From positions 14,919,125 to 14,983,124 of the forward strand of contig NC_061869.1 of the NCBI RefSeq assembly GCF_907164915.1: a stretch of DNA of 64,000 bases, read 5' to 3'. Within the stretch, counting starts at the first letter, position 1. The number at the start of each line of letters is the position of its first letter. This document shows positions 33,382 through 44,660 of this stretch, in pieces. This stretch comes from Impatiens glandulifera (lineage: Eukaryota; Streptophyta; Magnoliopsida; Ericales; Balsaminaceae). A model generated the notes under the pieces. That model was not told the origin of the DNA. It saw nothing but the letters and a program-made list of their open reading frames with translations, and searched no databases. The position numbers and the translations under genes were made by a program.

Positions 33382-33483
33382 AAAAATATAATCGGGATAA
33401 TAAAAAAAATCTCGCTGGAAATCTCCAAAGATTTCTCTCTCAAGGGTTTTTCTAATCCAATTAAATTTTTTTGATGTTGATTT

Positions 33484-33900
33484 TTTAAACTATATGAATC
33501 GGGATATTCACAAAATTTTTCATGAATGTCAAATTTATGAACGTATTAAAAAAATATTAAATTTTTGTTTTTGAAAAAAAAAATTATTAGAAATATTTTC
33601 TCTCTTTAAAATAATATCAATTTTAATCACGTTAAATTGGTTTAACAGATGAATTGGCAATAAAACGATGACGGCTCAACAGTTAAAAATTTATCGCTCA
33701 TTAAGTTAGATTCAGACCAAATTGGTTCAGTTTTATCAACAATTACTAAACGGGTTGACGAATAAGTGGTTTCAAAATATAATTCCATAGAATTATTCTC
33801 ACATAACCTATTGAAAATTCTAACTTGAAAAATGATGAACATGGACCACATTCAACCACTTAATGAAGATAATAATACATTTCTTATCTTCTTCTTCAAA
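33484..33900. other. Host flank: remains of peptide-gene 3' flank and 8-exon-gene upstream region
   Basis: 33484-33600 continues the 3' flank of the peptide gene (matches 12855-12960 and 48185-48260). 33640-33780 matches 17430-17620, and 33785-33900 matches the sequence just before the ATG of the 8-exon gene copies (ATTCTCACATAACCTATTGA). It shows the join between successive blocks. Confidence 0.6.
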
Positions 33901-34461
33901 TGTAGGACTAGTACCAATAACAAGGACATATCTCTCTTCTTACTACGACAAATATCCTCTTCCCCATGATGACTTTTGTCTTACCGCTCACATTCTCCCA
34001 ATGATCCGACCATATCTCTAAGGACCACTTGCCCCTTACTCAAGGTCACTTTTTTTTGTTTATTTTTCTTTATAAAAAATTATCCGGGTCAAAAACTCGA
34101 AACCATGATCTGTTTTTTTGGTTGCAGAGGAAAGTATACTCTTACATGAAGCTGATAAACAAACTTTCTATTATAATTGATGGGAACTTTTGAAAGAACA
34201 GGGAGCAAATTGAGGAAAGTATATTCTTGTTAGAACAGTCCCCAGTCGTTGATCATGAATTTGGGAGATGGAAAAGTAAGTTTGAGAAGACTCTTGAGAA
34301 ATTGAAGTCTTCTCAAATTAGGAGTTCAGAAGTTATTATCAATTAAGATCCAAATAAACTTTCAACTTTATTTGATTTAGAGGATTATAATTGAAAGATG
34401 ATTTCATTATTGTTATTATTATTGTGAAATGCAGTTATGAAGTATATGCCTAAGGATATTA

Positions 34462-35743
34462 TGTTATTTTTTTTGACAAAATTAGAATCTCACATCGGAT
34501 GATGATTGGAGTGAGAACGTTTCTTAGTATATAAAAGAAACAATCCTTACGAATAGAATCCCACTTCGAAAGATAAAGAGAGTGGGGAAAGTTTTTTGTC
34601 TATAAAAGAATCTCTCCTCATTTTGATTTGATGCACCTAATATTTGTATCTCTTCGTCTTTATTAATTAATAGCCTTAGTGTTTAGAGACGTATGCAATA
34701 TTTGACTGAACTCTGTTATCAAATTTTTTTAGTGTGTTCTTTTTTTGTTTATTTTTTTTATTCTGTCAGTTTTCCACATCAAGTGTTATCAGAGCCGAAA
34801 GTTCGTTCTTGACATGATGACTGAGTCTTCAAAAGGGGCATCAACTCCTTCGTCATCTTGGACGATAACATTGATGTCGAAATTTCAAGGTGAATATATT
34901 TGATGGTACTGGGCATTTTGGCATATGACAAGGTCATGTTCTAGATTGTCTATTCTAACAGGGTCTAGATGTTGTTAAATACTATTCCATGTTATAGATT
35001 GTCTATTCTAACAGAGTCTAGATGTTGTTAAACACTATTCCATTATCAAATGGATTCAAAGTTGCTGATAAAGAATATTGAGTTTGCAAGTTGAAGAAAT
35101 CATTGTACGGTTTGAAGCAATCATCGAGACAATGGTAGAAGTGACTTGGCAAATTTATGACGGATCATAAGTACACAAGAAACAAATTTAATTCCTGTGT
35201 GTATTTTCGCAAATTGCAAGATGAGTCTTATATCTAACTAATCTTGTACGTTGATAATATGTTGATAGCATCAAAAAGCCAATATAAAATTGACAAATTG
35301 AAGGCTCAATTGAGTAAATCGTTCGAGATGAAAGACATAAGAAAAACTAAATATAAACATTGTTTAGATTTGTTAATATCTTGCATGTTTGAGTCGGCGT
35401 TGAAGAGTGCCAATTGTAAGCACTTAAGAACTATTTTTTAATGATGAATATTGTGTCAATGTGAAGATTTATTATTTTTTGGCACAATTAGAATCCCTCA
35501 TCAGATGATGATGGGAGTGAGAAGAGTTTTTTTTACAATTATAATCTCACATTGAAATATGATGGGAGTGAGGAAAATTTCTTAGTCTGTGAAAGAAATT
35601 CTTCTCCTTTTGATTGATGCACCCCATATTTGTATCTCTTCTTCCTTATTAATAGATAACCTTAGTGCTCGGAGATGTAGGCAACATTTAGTCGAACTCC
35701 GTTATCAAATCTTTTAGTGTGTTTTTTCTTTTGATTTCTTTAG
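34462..35743 (+). mobile_element. Small Copia-like LTR retrotransposon, internally deleted
   Basis: Two related LTRs lie at 34462-34778 and about 35462-35743. They share AGAATCTCACATCGGATGAT-like starts, TTGATGCACC and ATTTGTATCTCTTC words, and a GTTATCAAATY-TTTTAGTGTG end. Directly after the left LTR is TGTTATCAGAGC (34784-34795), a primer binding site for initiator tRNA-Met. Between them is a fragment of reverse transcriptase with SLYGLKQSSRQW (about 35100-35140) and LYVDNMLIASKSQYKID (35240-35295), the YVDD box altered to YVDN. The insertion removed about 13 bp of exon 3, and no target duplication is visible. Confidence 0.8.
34938..35043. repeat. Tandem duplication of about 52 bp within the Copia-like element
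   Basis: ATAGATTGTCTATTCTAACA, GRGTCTAGATGTTGTTAAA and YACTATTCCA occur twice in direct succession. Confidence 0.85.
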
Positions 35744-36389
35744 TTAGAATACAAATAGATAGGTCTGAAAGGAAGAAGAAGAAGGAAGTTGAAGTTAAAG
35801 CTTTAGTTGATTCTAGTGGAAGTATACATCAACGTTATTCATTGTTATAGAAACAGCAAATGAAAAGTTTATGTTTTTTATGTGAAAATGTTTAGTTCGG
35901 ATTTGAACAATTGTATGATTGTTTTTAAGACTTTAACTATAACGATGATGGTTGAAATCGCATATGACACCATACAAAGTTGGAGTTCATTATGACAGGT
36001 GCATACAAGATCATTATGAAGTATATAGTAGAGTTCCTCGAGTATTTTAAACTTCGTTTATTAAGCAAATATTGAATAATATTATTTGTATCATTAATAA
36101 ATCTTCTTGCTAAATGATGATCAACAGGTTTTGCTTGATTTTGTTACACAAATCAATGATGTTGATGGATATCTTCTTTCCCTTTTGAATCTCTAACCTA
36201 ATTAGACTAAAACACATTCTTTTTTTTTCTCCAAAATCTCGATTTGTGAGATAGTTCATATACGCTCATTTCCATATTTAATCTCATCTGGGCGAGAAAT
36301 GTAGTAAAAATCATGTTGAGTAATAATCCAGATGATAATGTATATGTTGCATCACCTAATGTCGTTCCTTATCCTATCAATTACAATAA

Positions 36390-38513
36390 GGGTGTGTTTG
36401 ATAGCCCTGGAATTGGCATTGGAATTGGAATTGGAATTGGAGGGTCCAATTCCAATTCTTATGTTTGTTAGACACTTTAATATTAAGAATTGGAATTGGA
36501 ATTAGAATTCCAATGGAATTCAATATAGTGTAATTTGATAGTTCTCAATTCCTATCTTTTTAGGTCGGAATTGTAATTCCAAATTAACACGTTTTTCATG
36601 TTTTTGACATTTTTAACACGTTTTTCACACGTTTTACACGTTTTTAACACGTTTTTTACACGTTTAACATATTTTCATATTTTGGCACGTTTAACACGTT
36701 TTTGGCACGTTTAATACGTTTTTGGCACATTTAACACGTTTTTGACACATTTAACACGTTTTTCACGTTCTTGACACGTCTAACACGTTTTTGACACGTT
36801 TAACATGATTTTCACGTTTTTAACACGTTTCACACGTTTTTGGCACGTTTAACACGTTTTTGTCACTTTTAACACGTTTTTGTCAGGTTTAACACGTTTG
36901 GACACATTTAACACGTTTTTCACGTCCTTGACATGTTTAACACGTTTTTGACACATTTAACACGTTTTTCACGTCTTTGACACGTTTAACACGTTTTTGA
37001 CACGATTAACATGATTTTCACATTTTTAACACGTTTAACACGTTTTTTATGTTTTGGCACATTTTGCACGTTTTGGCACGCTTAACAAGTTTTTCACATA
37101 TTTAACACGTTTTTGACGCGTTTAACACGTTTTCACGTTTTTGACACATTTAACACTTTTTTTTTACGTTTTTGACACGTTTACCACATTTTTGACACGT
37201 TTTTCACGTTTTGGCACATTTAACAAGTTTTTCACATAATTAACACGTTTTTGACCCGTTTAACACGTTTTCACGTTTTTGACACATTTAACACATTTTT
37301 TTACGTTTTGACACGTTTACCACATTTTTGACACGTTTAACACGTTTTGGCACGTTTAACAAGTTTTTCACATGTTTAACACGTTTTTGACACGTTTAAC
37401 ACGTTTTCACGTTTTTGACACATTTAACACATTTTTTTACGTTTTTGACACGTTTAACATGTTTTCACGTTTTTAACACATTTAACACTTTTTTTACGTT
37501 TTTGACACGTTTACCACATTTTTGACACGTTTAACACATTTTTCACGTTTTGGCATGTTTAACACGTTTTTCACATGTTTAGAACGTTTAACACGTTTTT
37601 GACACGTTTTCATGTTTTTAACACGTTTAAAACGTTTTTAACACGTTGTTGACACGTTTCACATGTTTTTTACGTTTTTGACACGTTTGACACATTTTTA
37701 ACACATTTAACACGTTTAACACGTTTTAACACGTGAAAAACGTGAATAACGTGAAAACGTGTGAAAACGTGTGGAAAATGTGTGAAAACGTGAAAAACGT
37801 GTGAAAAACATGTAAAAAACGTGAAAACGTTTGAAAACATGAAAAACGTGTTAAAACGTGTGAAAAATGTGAAAAACGTGAAAAACGTGAAAAACGTGTT
37901 AAAACGTGTGAAAAACATGAAAACGTGAAAAACGTGTGAATAATGTGTGAAAAACGTGTGAAAACGTGAAAAACGTGTTGTAATGTGTGAAAAATGTGAA
38001 AACGTATTAAAACGTGTAAAAAACGTGAAAACGTGTGAAAACGTGTAAAAAACGTGTGAAAACGTGAAAAACGTGTTAAAACGTGTGAAAAACGTGAAAA
38101 CGTGTGAAAAACGTGAAAAACATGTGAAAAACGTGAAAAACGTGAAAACGTGAAAAACGTGTGAAAACGTGTGAAAAACGTGAAAATGTGTGAAAATGTG
38201 AAAAACGTGTTAAAACGTGTGAAAAACGTGTGAAAATGTGAAAAAATGTCAAAAACGTATTAAACGTGCCAAAACGTCAAAACATATTTTAAAAGTTAAC
38301 ATTTTGAACCGAAATTTTATTTTACAAACATTGGAATTAGAATTGAATTACAATTCTATCATTTTCCCAAACATAGGAATTGGAATTGAATTACAATTCT
38401 ATCATTTTTCCAAACATAGGAATTGAATTGTAATTCAATGCCAATTCTAATGGAATTAGAATTAGAATTCCAATGCCAATTTCAATTCCAATTCCGCATC
38501 ATCAAACACACCC
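36390..38513. mobile_element. Harbinger-type TIR element filled with an ACGT-core minisatellite
   Basis: Ends are GGGTGTGTTTGATAGCC on the left and the inverse of GGGTGTGTTTGATGATG on the right, flanked by TAA (36387-36389 and 38514-38516). A TAA/TTA duplication indicates PIF/Harbinger. Next to each end is a run of GGAATTGGAATTG (left) or its complement (right). The interior from 36590 to 38290 is a minisatellite that switches strand near 37735. There is no transposase. The equivalent intron 5 of the intact gene (16235-16409) and of the third copy lacks it. Confidence 0.85.
36590..38290. repeat. Inverted minisatellite, GACACGTTTAACACGTTTTT units
   Basis: To 37735 the plus strand repeats units of about 20 bp built from GACACGTTTAACACG and TTTTTCACGTTT. 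From 37735 on it repeats the complementary type (GTGAAAAACGTGTGAAAACG). The two halves could form one large foldback. Nearly every unit contains ACGT, so there are over a hundred ACGT cores. Confidence 0.92.
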
Positions 38514-39414
38514 TAATTTTTTTTATTAGGCCTATGTAGAGATGCAACAAAGATATGGAACGCCCATATATTGTCTCACGACGATGATGCTCAATATTCG
38601 ACTTTTTCTTACTTTACGGTGACAGCGATTTAGAGAAAAAGTTATGATATTAATTGCAGTAAATTTTTTATTGGAAGATAAAAAAAAATTGTGTTGTTTT
38701 GATGCATAATTATAAACTTGCAAAGATAGCCATCAAATAACTACTCTAGAAGAAGCAATTGATGTATATACCAATGAGTTTGAAAATCTAGTGACATTTT
38801 TTGGGTAAATTTATTAATTTGTTATAGTTATCAGATGTTACTAAGGTATATTTACCTTAGGTATTCACTGTTGATCATTTTTATTTTACTAACATTGAAG
38901 AGAGGTATTTGTGGAATCTCCTTTCTTTATCATGTCAAAGCAGCGGGTGCATATTTCAAAATTATTTGTATTTATTAATTAATATTGATTCTTCAAAATT
39001 TCAGACATTATTATATTCGTTTCAACATTATATTATTGTTTAATATACATTGATTCATTGGATTGTTAAGATGTTTTTAGTATATCTTTATATGCTTGGA
39101 ATTGAATAAAATTAAATTGTGCAATTCAATGAACATCCTTGTTATTGAAGAGTTAGTAGTCCTATAAGAAGAGTATGATATTGAGTTGTTTTCAAAAATG
39201 TTAGTAGTCCTATAAGAGTATGATACCGAGTTGTTTTCCAAAATGTTAAGCGTTACGGTTAGTATTAGGGTGAACAAACGGGTAAATTCAATACATATTC
39301 AACCCAAACTAAATTTATCCCGCCCATATTTTTCACTAATATGGTTTTGTATGGGTTTGGACATTTATGGATTGGATAGTCGAAACTAATTTTTTATATT
39401 ATATTTTTTTGTCT

Positions 39415-39700
39415 CTTTTAACACACATTTGACTTGATTATCACGTTTAACAGATTTTTATTTTGATTAACAAATTTTTAATTCGTTTAACAAATATTTG
39501 ACCAATTCTACCCCGTTTAACACATTTTTGACCAGTTTAACACGTTTTGACCCGTTTAGATTAACATATTTTAACATGTTTAACAAATACTTGACATGTT
39601 ATATCATGTTTAATACATCTTTGATCAATTTAATATATTTTTGTTTCGTTTAACATATTTTTGACTCATTTAATACATTTTTAACCCGTTTAACAAATAT
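39415..39700. repeat. Degenerate GTTTAACACATTTTTGACC minisatellite
   Basis: Units such as CGTTTAACACATTTTTGACC and TGTTTAACAAATACTTGACA recur. They continue at 40450-40660 after the LTR fragment, so the LTR split one array. The unit is clearly related to that of 36590-37735. Confidence 0.75.
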
Positions 39701-39703
39701 TTG

Positions 39704-40446
39704 TGTAACCCCCGGAAAACCCTTGTCCCGATAAAAAATTGAGATCGAGAAATTTCAACATATATTTGCGTGTCATGAATCTTTTTAAATAAAACATTAT
39801 TTAAAAGATTTTAAAAAATAGATCCTTAATTTTTGAAATTAATTATAATAAAATAATAATAAATTTTTGGTCAAAATTTAAACAATTTTTAAATTTGAAA
39901 TAATCAAATAAAAATTTGATTAAATAAATCTTTACTTAAATTAATTAAGAGTAATTAATTTGAAAGGCTATTTATTTGATAAAGAGCCGCTAATTGATTT
40001 TTAGTTTAAAATCAATAAAAAGTATATGTATGGTTAACTAGAGTTTTTTTTTGTTGATCTTCAGTATAACGGTCTCTACTTTATAAAATCTTAGCTTTTG
40101 AAAAACTTGTTGTATAATATTTTTATTTTACTAACAGATCCTAAACATGCACATATTTTTTTCTGGTATATAAAAACAATATTTAAATGCTGGTACATGT
40201 AGCTGATGACGACGATTGAAGAGGAATTTATGTGAAGAATATAAATTTAAAGACATTAGAGTTTAAAAATAAATCTCAAACATACCCTTATCAAAATATT
40301 TTTTATGAAAATATTCTAAAAATATTTTGAATCATTTTCTATTTTTTTAGATTTTTATAGAATGGTTTAGGATTCAAAAATTAAAACAATAATTTAAAAT
40401 TTTTAAAAATGGAACCAAACAGGTCCTAGACCGATGTTCTCGATCA
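39704..40446 (+). mobile_element. LTR or LTR fragment, relative of 10620-11756
   Basis: Starts TGTAACCCCCGGAAAACCC and ends near TGTTCTCGATCA. It is homologous in reverse orientation to 10985-11756. It is set inside the degenerate minisatellite. No convincing 5-bp target duplication is seen, so the right end may be truncated. Confidence 0.6.
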
Positions 40447-40844
40447 TTTTAACATGGTTTAGTGCTTACAATTTAACTTGTTTTTATCATTTTAACATGT
40501 ATTTTAGTTTTTAACATATTTTTAAATCATTTAACATATTTTAGCCTGTTTAATAAATATATGACTCATTAACCTATTTTAATATGTTTTTGACATATTT
40601 AATATATTTTGATTAATTTAATACATTTTTTCTTCAAACTCGTTTGATTTAATTACATTTGATTTTTATATTATTTGTATTTTAAAATTAATTAAATATA
40701 TAAATTAAAATATTAATATAATATATTTTAGTGAGATTGGTTAAAAATAAGTAATGAGAGAAAGAAGTGATAATAATCAAAGAATAGGAGGAGAGAAAAT
40801 TCAGAAGGCAAGATGAGAGTGGGAGAATACGATAGGTGGGAGTA

Positions 40845-41286
40845 GGGTTGTAAATGAATCAAATACTTTTGATTCGATTCAGTATTCGTATTCGAATTTT
40901 AATATTCGTATTCGAAATTTAATGATTCGAATTCGAATAAAAATATTCGATTCGATTTGACTAATAAACGAATACGAATACAAAATCAAGATATTCGATT
41001 CGGTATTCGCTAATATTCGATTATATATATATACCGTTTTATTAATTTTAATTTTATAAAAATTATTTATTCTAAAACCCTAGTACATATTGTATAAAAT
41101 ATGTTTTAAAAAAATCGAATCGAATACTCGAATCGAATCGAATAATACAAATATCAATTTCAAATCGAATACGAATCACATTAATTATTCGAAAAAATTT
41201 CGAATACGAATACGAATATTCGAATAGTTTCACGAATACGAATCGAATACAGTAATATTCGGTTCGATTCGATTCGTTTACAACCC
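40845..41286. mobile_element. MITE with GGGTTGTAAA termini and ATTCG-rich interior
   Basis: Ends are GGGTTGTAAATGAATC and the inverse of GGGTTGTAAACGAATC, flanked by TA on both sides (40843-40844 and 41287-41288). The interior carries dense TTCGAATACGAATTCG-type words in inverted halves around an AT-rich centre. A TA duplication would suggest a Tc1/mariner-type origin. Alternatively the TA belongs to TAGGG...CCCTA hAT-like ends with a decayed 8-bp duplication. Length is 442 bp. Confidence 0.75.
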
Positions 41287-41844
41287 TATGCAAGAGGAGG
41301 TAGAATAGGGAGAGACGGTGAATAAATCATAATTTGGAAATTAAGATTATTTTATTTGGGTAGTAACTTAACTCAAATTTAATTCAACCCAAATTTAACC
41401 TAAACTAAATTTAACTCAAATTTATATTTTAGGTTTTGGTTTGGGTTAAGGTTTGGTTCAAATCAAGTTATGATCACTCCTAACAGCTACACCAAAATGC
41501 ATAACTAAACTGATAAACTTGATTTGATAAAACTAGGAAGATTCTTGTGCGATAACAATTTAAATAAAATAAATTTAATAAATAATAATAATATATATTT
41601 AATGTTTAAAATTCTTAATAAATTATTAATAATATATTACAATAAAAAAAATATTTTTTTTTCCGAATGAAGTTCTAATGACCTTACACTTTCACTTTGG
41701 TTAATCAAATATTTGATTCATATTTTTTAATATTTAACATCGTGACTTCACACTTTAGTCAATCAAATACTTAATTCATACTTTTGTAACCATTTTCAAT
41801 TGATACCGGCTTATTATCCCCCGACAAACCACATCTCAATCACA

Positions 41845-42040
41845 CTTGGTTAAATGGTTGTACTTGTTTTGTTAGGTTGCAAGTTCGAAACATACATATA
41901 GCATTTTTAATCTTATTTTTAACCATTTAAAGTTTATGGGTGGGTGAACCCACAATCCGACTCAAGTATCCATTTACTCTCACATATATATATCCAAATT
42001 AACCACAACTCTCGACCGGACACTTTAAAAATTAAGCATC

Positions 42041-42092
<52 letters not shown>
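41845..42092 (+). mobile_element. tRNA-derived SINE with (TA)n tail
   Basis: A-box-like TTGGTTAAATGGTTGTAC and B-box GGTTGCAAGTTCGAAAC begin a body that matches 8340-8565 (GGGTGGGTGAACCCACAATC, CAAATTAACCACAA). It ends in a long (TA)n at 42044-42091. Confidence 0.65.
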
Positions 42093-42094
<2 letters not shown>

Positions 42095-42157
42095 TTAATT
42101 AAAAAGTCGAGCTTATATTATTAAAATATCCCGCATTCATCTAATTTGGTGTTGAAT

Positions 42158-42245
42158 TTAAAATATAAAGTGTTATTAGCCTAGTTGGTTAAATGGTTGT
42201 ACTTGTTTTGTTAGGTTACAAGTTTGAAACATACATATAACATTT
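42158..42245 (+). mobile_element. SINE head fragment
   Basis: TATAAAGTGTTATTAGCCTA, GTTGGTTAAATGGTTGTAC and GGTTACAAGTTTGAAAC give an A-box and a B-box 30 nt apart, nearly the same as in the SINE 300 bp to the left. The 3' body is absent. Confidence 0.6.
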
Positions 42246-42249
42246 TACT

Positions 42250-43870
42250 CCAAACATCCATAAACAAACTTTGTGTCTTGTGTTATTCATTTTCTGAATC
42301 TTTCAACCCCTTATCTGTTGCTTCAAGTCTAAATAAACATATATTAATTTCTAACAGGATTATTATTAAACAAAAGTTTTTCGCGATTAACAATACTTAG
42401 TCAACCACCTACTTGTTGAACCCCTGCTATTGGTCTCCTTGAATGTATCATGGATTTCATATTTGTCAATATTTTTTATTTATTTAAAAGATTATAGGAG
42501 CTCTTGCATTTAGTATTTCACTTATTGTCCAAATACATTTTGAAAGAGAAAGATAGAGCGAGTCACACGGTCACATTCTTTTCTAGAGATGGAATAAATC
42601 TAATTCCACCTAATATTAACATAACCCTATTAAAATACATCAACACAAAATAATAATAAAATTAAATTATAAATTCATGTATAAAACTCATATAAAAAGA
42701 ATGAGGGAGTGAATGAGTAAAATGAGAAAAGTCAAAATCTTAAAATTAAAAATAATAAAATTAAATTAAAATTATTAACGTGTTTATTTTGATTCTTATT
42801 CAAAAATACATTATCCAAAACCCAATTTCATATTTAGAGATGGAAAGACACAAAGAGTATGTTTGATTGGACTTATAAATGGATTTTGTAATAATCTGAC
42901 ACACTGATACACGGCAATTTTGTATTATAAATTTAAAACAAAAATTATAATCAAATGTTAAGTTTAAATGTATTTTTTTTTCGCTCCCTTTCTCTAACTT
43001 ATAATTTCTCTAATCATTTTTTAAAATAATTTTTATTAATTTTTTTTTTTATTTTTTTTATTTTTTATTACTTTCTTTTTTAAAACTTTTCATTTAATTT
43101 TTTTTATATAACTTTTTTAATCAAGTTAAATAATTATACATATTTATTCAATTAAATAAACATTTATTTATTTATATAAATTATTATAATAATAAATTGA
43201 GAGTGACAGAGGAAGATAATTTGAAAAAAAAAATAAATGACGCAACATTAAAGAAAAATATAAATTTATTTTTTCCACTATACTTAATTTTCTCTCTTCC
43301 TCACTCAAATTCTTTCTCTTAATAATTTATTATAATAATAAAATTTTTCCTCTCAATCATTTCTTATAATAATAAAACATAAAATTAATCATATATATAT
43401 GTAACTCTTTTAATTCCCCTTTTAAAAGAAAAAATATGTACATAATAAATTTAAATTTATATATTTTAACCTTATTTTTATTTATTATTTAAAATAATAT
43501 AATATTATATTTAAAAATAATTAATTATAAAATTTTTAAATAACACATAAATAAAACATTAACAAACAAATATGATCTTATATTATTAATAAAATAAATT
43601 AAAAATTAAATACTAATCAAATTTTTAGAAATAAATTTTTTATTATTTTTAAAAATAATCTTTTGTTTAGTATTATTTATTTTTGTATTTATTTATTTTA
43701 ATTAAAATGTGAAATTATATATTAATAAAAACTTATAAAAATTAATATACTCATATGATTTATTTTAAAACAAATTATTAACATTATACATAAATATATA
43801 TATATATATATATATAATATTAATTATTAAATATTATTATAAATAAAAAAGTATAAAAATAAATGGACTG
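42250..43870. repeat. Third-block flanking sequence, AT-rich
   Basis: Segments match earlier blocks: 42530-42600 resembles the region before the 8-exon gene, 42630-42740 resembles 14670-14760, and 43400-43875 resembles 2580-3046. Simple TA at 43794-43816. No gene is supported. The unoccupied Harbinger target GGGCTTATGGG lies at 43869-43879. Confidence 0.6.
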
Positions 43871-43879
43871 GGCTTATGG

Positions 43880-44660
43880 GCATATGGGCTTATGAGTGAT
43901 CAATCCCTAAAGAAAGAAACCAAGAGAAACCCTAATTTATACCTATAAAAGGGGACATGATCCTAAAGAAATAAACCCTACATATCCTCTAATTTTGTAC
44001 TTAGGTTGTTCTCTCTCGCAGTCCTAAAGAAACTCTTATTTTTTATCTAGATTTCTCTCACCGACTATTTTTCTAATTCATTCTTTGTTTTTCCATTTTC
44101 ACAGTTCGATCGAGTGATGGAAGTATTCAATTCAAAGGAATTTTCAATACAGAAACAGAATCCAAATGGTGGAAGGATTCATATACAATGTAAATATTAG
44201 TGATAAAGTAAATGTTTACGATGTTTTATATAGATGTGTTTCTAGGAAAATATAGAAGTTGAACATGGAGAATATCGAATTCTTCTCATACCCAATTGCT
44301 TTGTTTAAATAAGATTATGGCAAGAGAAAACAAAGTTGGCGTTTTAACTGCCTATTGCCACCATCACCATTAGAGAAGATTGAAGCTGGGTTTGTAAAAA
44401 AAAAGATAATGTCAATGAACGGAGATGGTAGAGAAGAATATAGAAGTTTAAAAATTTGTTTTTTATATTATATTTTAATGTAATTGAGAATGTTTAATAT
44501 GTAACATATTTATGTTATTAAATGAGTTGATGGATATATCCAAAATGTGTTCTCATATTTTTATGTAATTGAGAATGTGCAAGTAATTGTATGAATGGTT
44601 TTGAATTGGTTCAAATTTATTTGAGTTTTAATCATTTGGAATGTAAAGGAATGTGACTCC
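43880..44660 (+). pseudogene. Relic of a small unidentified gene, block copy 3
   Basis: A good TATA box (CTATAAAAGGGGACATG) stands at about 43945. The transcript start region is followed by TTTTCACAG at about 44098-44106, which looks like a splice acceptor. An ATG at 44117 opens a 27-codon frame. A second exon-like part lies at about 44250-44400, with the frame MENIEFFSYPIALF then a stop, and LPPSPLEKIEAGFV further on. It is homologous to 3712-4460. I do not know the family, and both copies look dead. Confidence 0.45.

Larger units (their letters stand above)
19405..33469 (-). mobile_element. LINE-like ORF1-only element, interrupted by a CACTA transposon
   Basis: A minus-strand insertion with a poly-A end (poly-T at 19406-19412 on the plus strand) and a 12-bp target duplication at 19393-19404 and 33470-33481, both typical of LINE retrotransposition. 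The remaining coding parts, in minus-strand order, are a serine/arginine-rich segment (33381-33163), a charged helical segment (33050-32750 and its duplicate 21540-21215), and a DUF4283-like ORF1 domain with ARIYIEVHPRNTLLDK (about 20300-20220). After that come a lysine/glutamate-rich region and then the 3' end. No endonuclease, reverse transcriptase or RNase H is present, so this is an ORF1-only derivative. Without the CACTA and the duplicated flank it would be about 2.6 kb. Confidence 0.7.
33901..38975 (+). pseudogene. Second copy of the 8-exon gene, interrupted and decayed
   Basis: All eight exons can be traced in order: about 33901-34046 (no ATG), 34128-34350, 34436-34460 plus 35746-35873, 35995-36046, 36129-36170, 38528-38640, 38725-38803 and 38900-38975. 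Exon 3 is split by a Copia-like element and intron 5 by a Harbinger-type element. Small deletions, a TAA in exon 3 (CCTAAGG where the intact gene has CCTCAAG), a TAG replacing TGG in LLWKQQ, and a lost acceptor before exon 4 make it non-functional. Identity to the intact gene remains high in the exons, which suggests a fairly recent duplication. Confidence 0.85.
39256..41492. mobile_element. Composite TIR element, hAT-like ends, carrying nested insertions
   Basis: The left end is TAGGGTGAACAAACGGGT at about 39264. The right end is TTATGATCACTCCTAACAG at about 41475-41492, whose inverse starts TAGGAGTGATCA. The host words GGTTTGGTATATTAAAATGC of the third block copy (46440) are split here into GCGTTACGGTTAGTA (left) and CACCAAAATGCATAAC (right), so something of this size was inserted. 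Inside are ACGT-poor relatives of the neighbouring minisatellite (39415-39700 and 40450-40660), an LTR fragment and a MITE. The exact ends and target duplication are not certain. Confidence 0.45.

Noticed and set aside
37670..37918. Minus-strand frame of 82 codons rich in Phe and Val
   Set aside because: It translates the minisatellite around the strand switch; no start context or conserved motif.
36590..38290. CRISPR-like array
   Set aside because: Units are contiguous without unique spacers, drift in sequence, switch strand, and sit in a plant TIR element.
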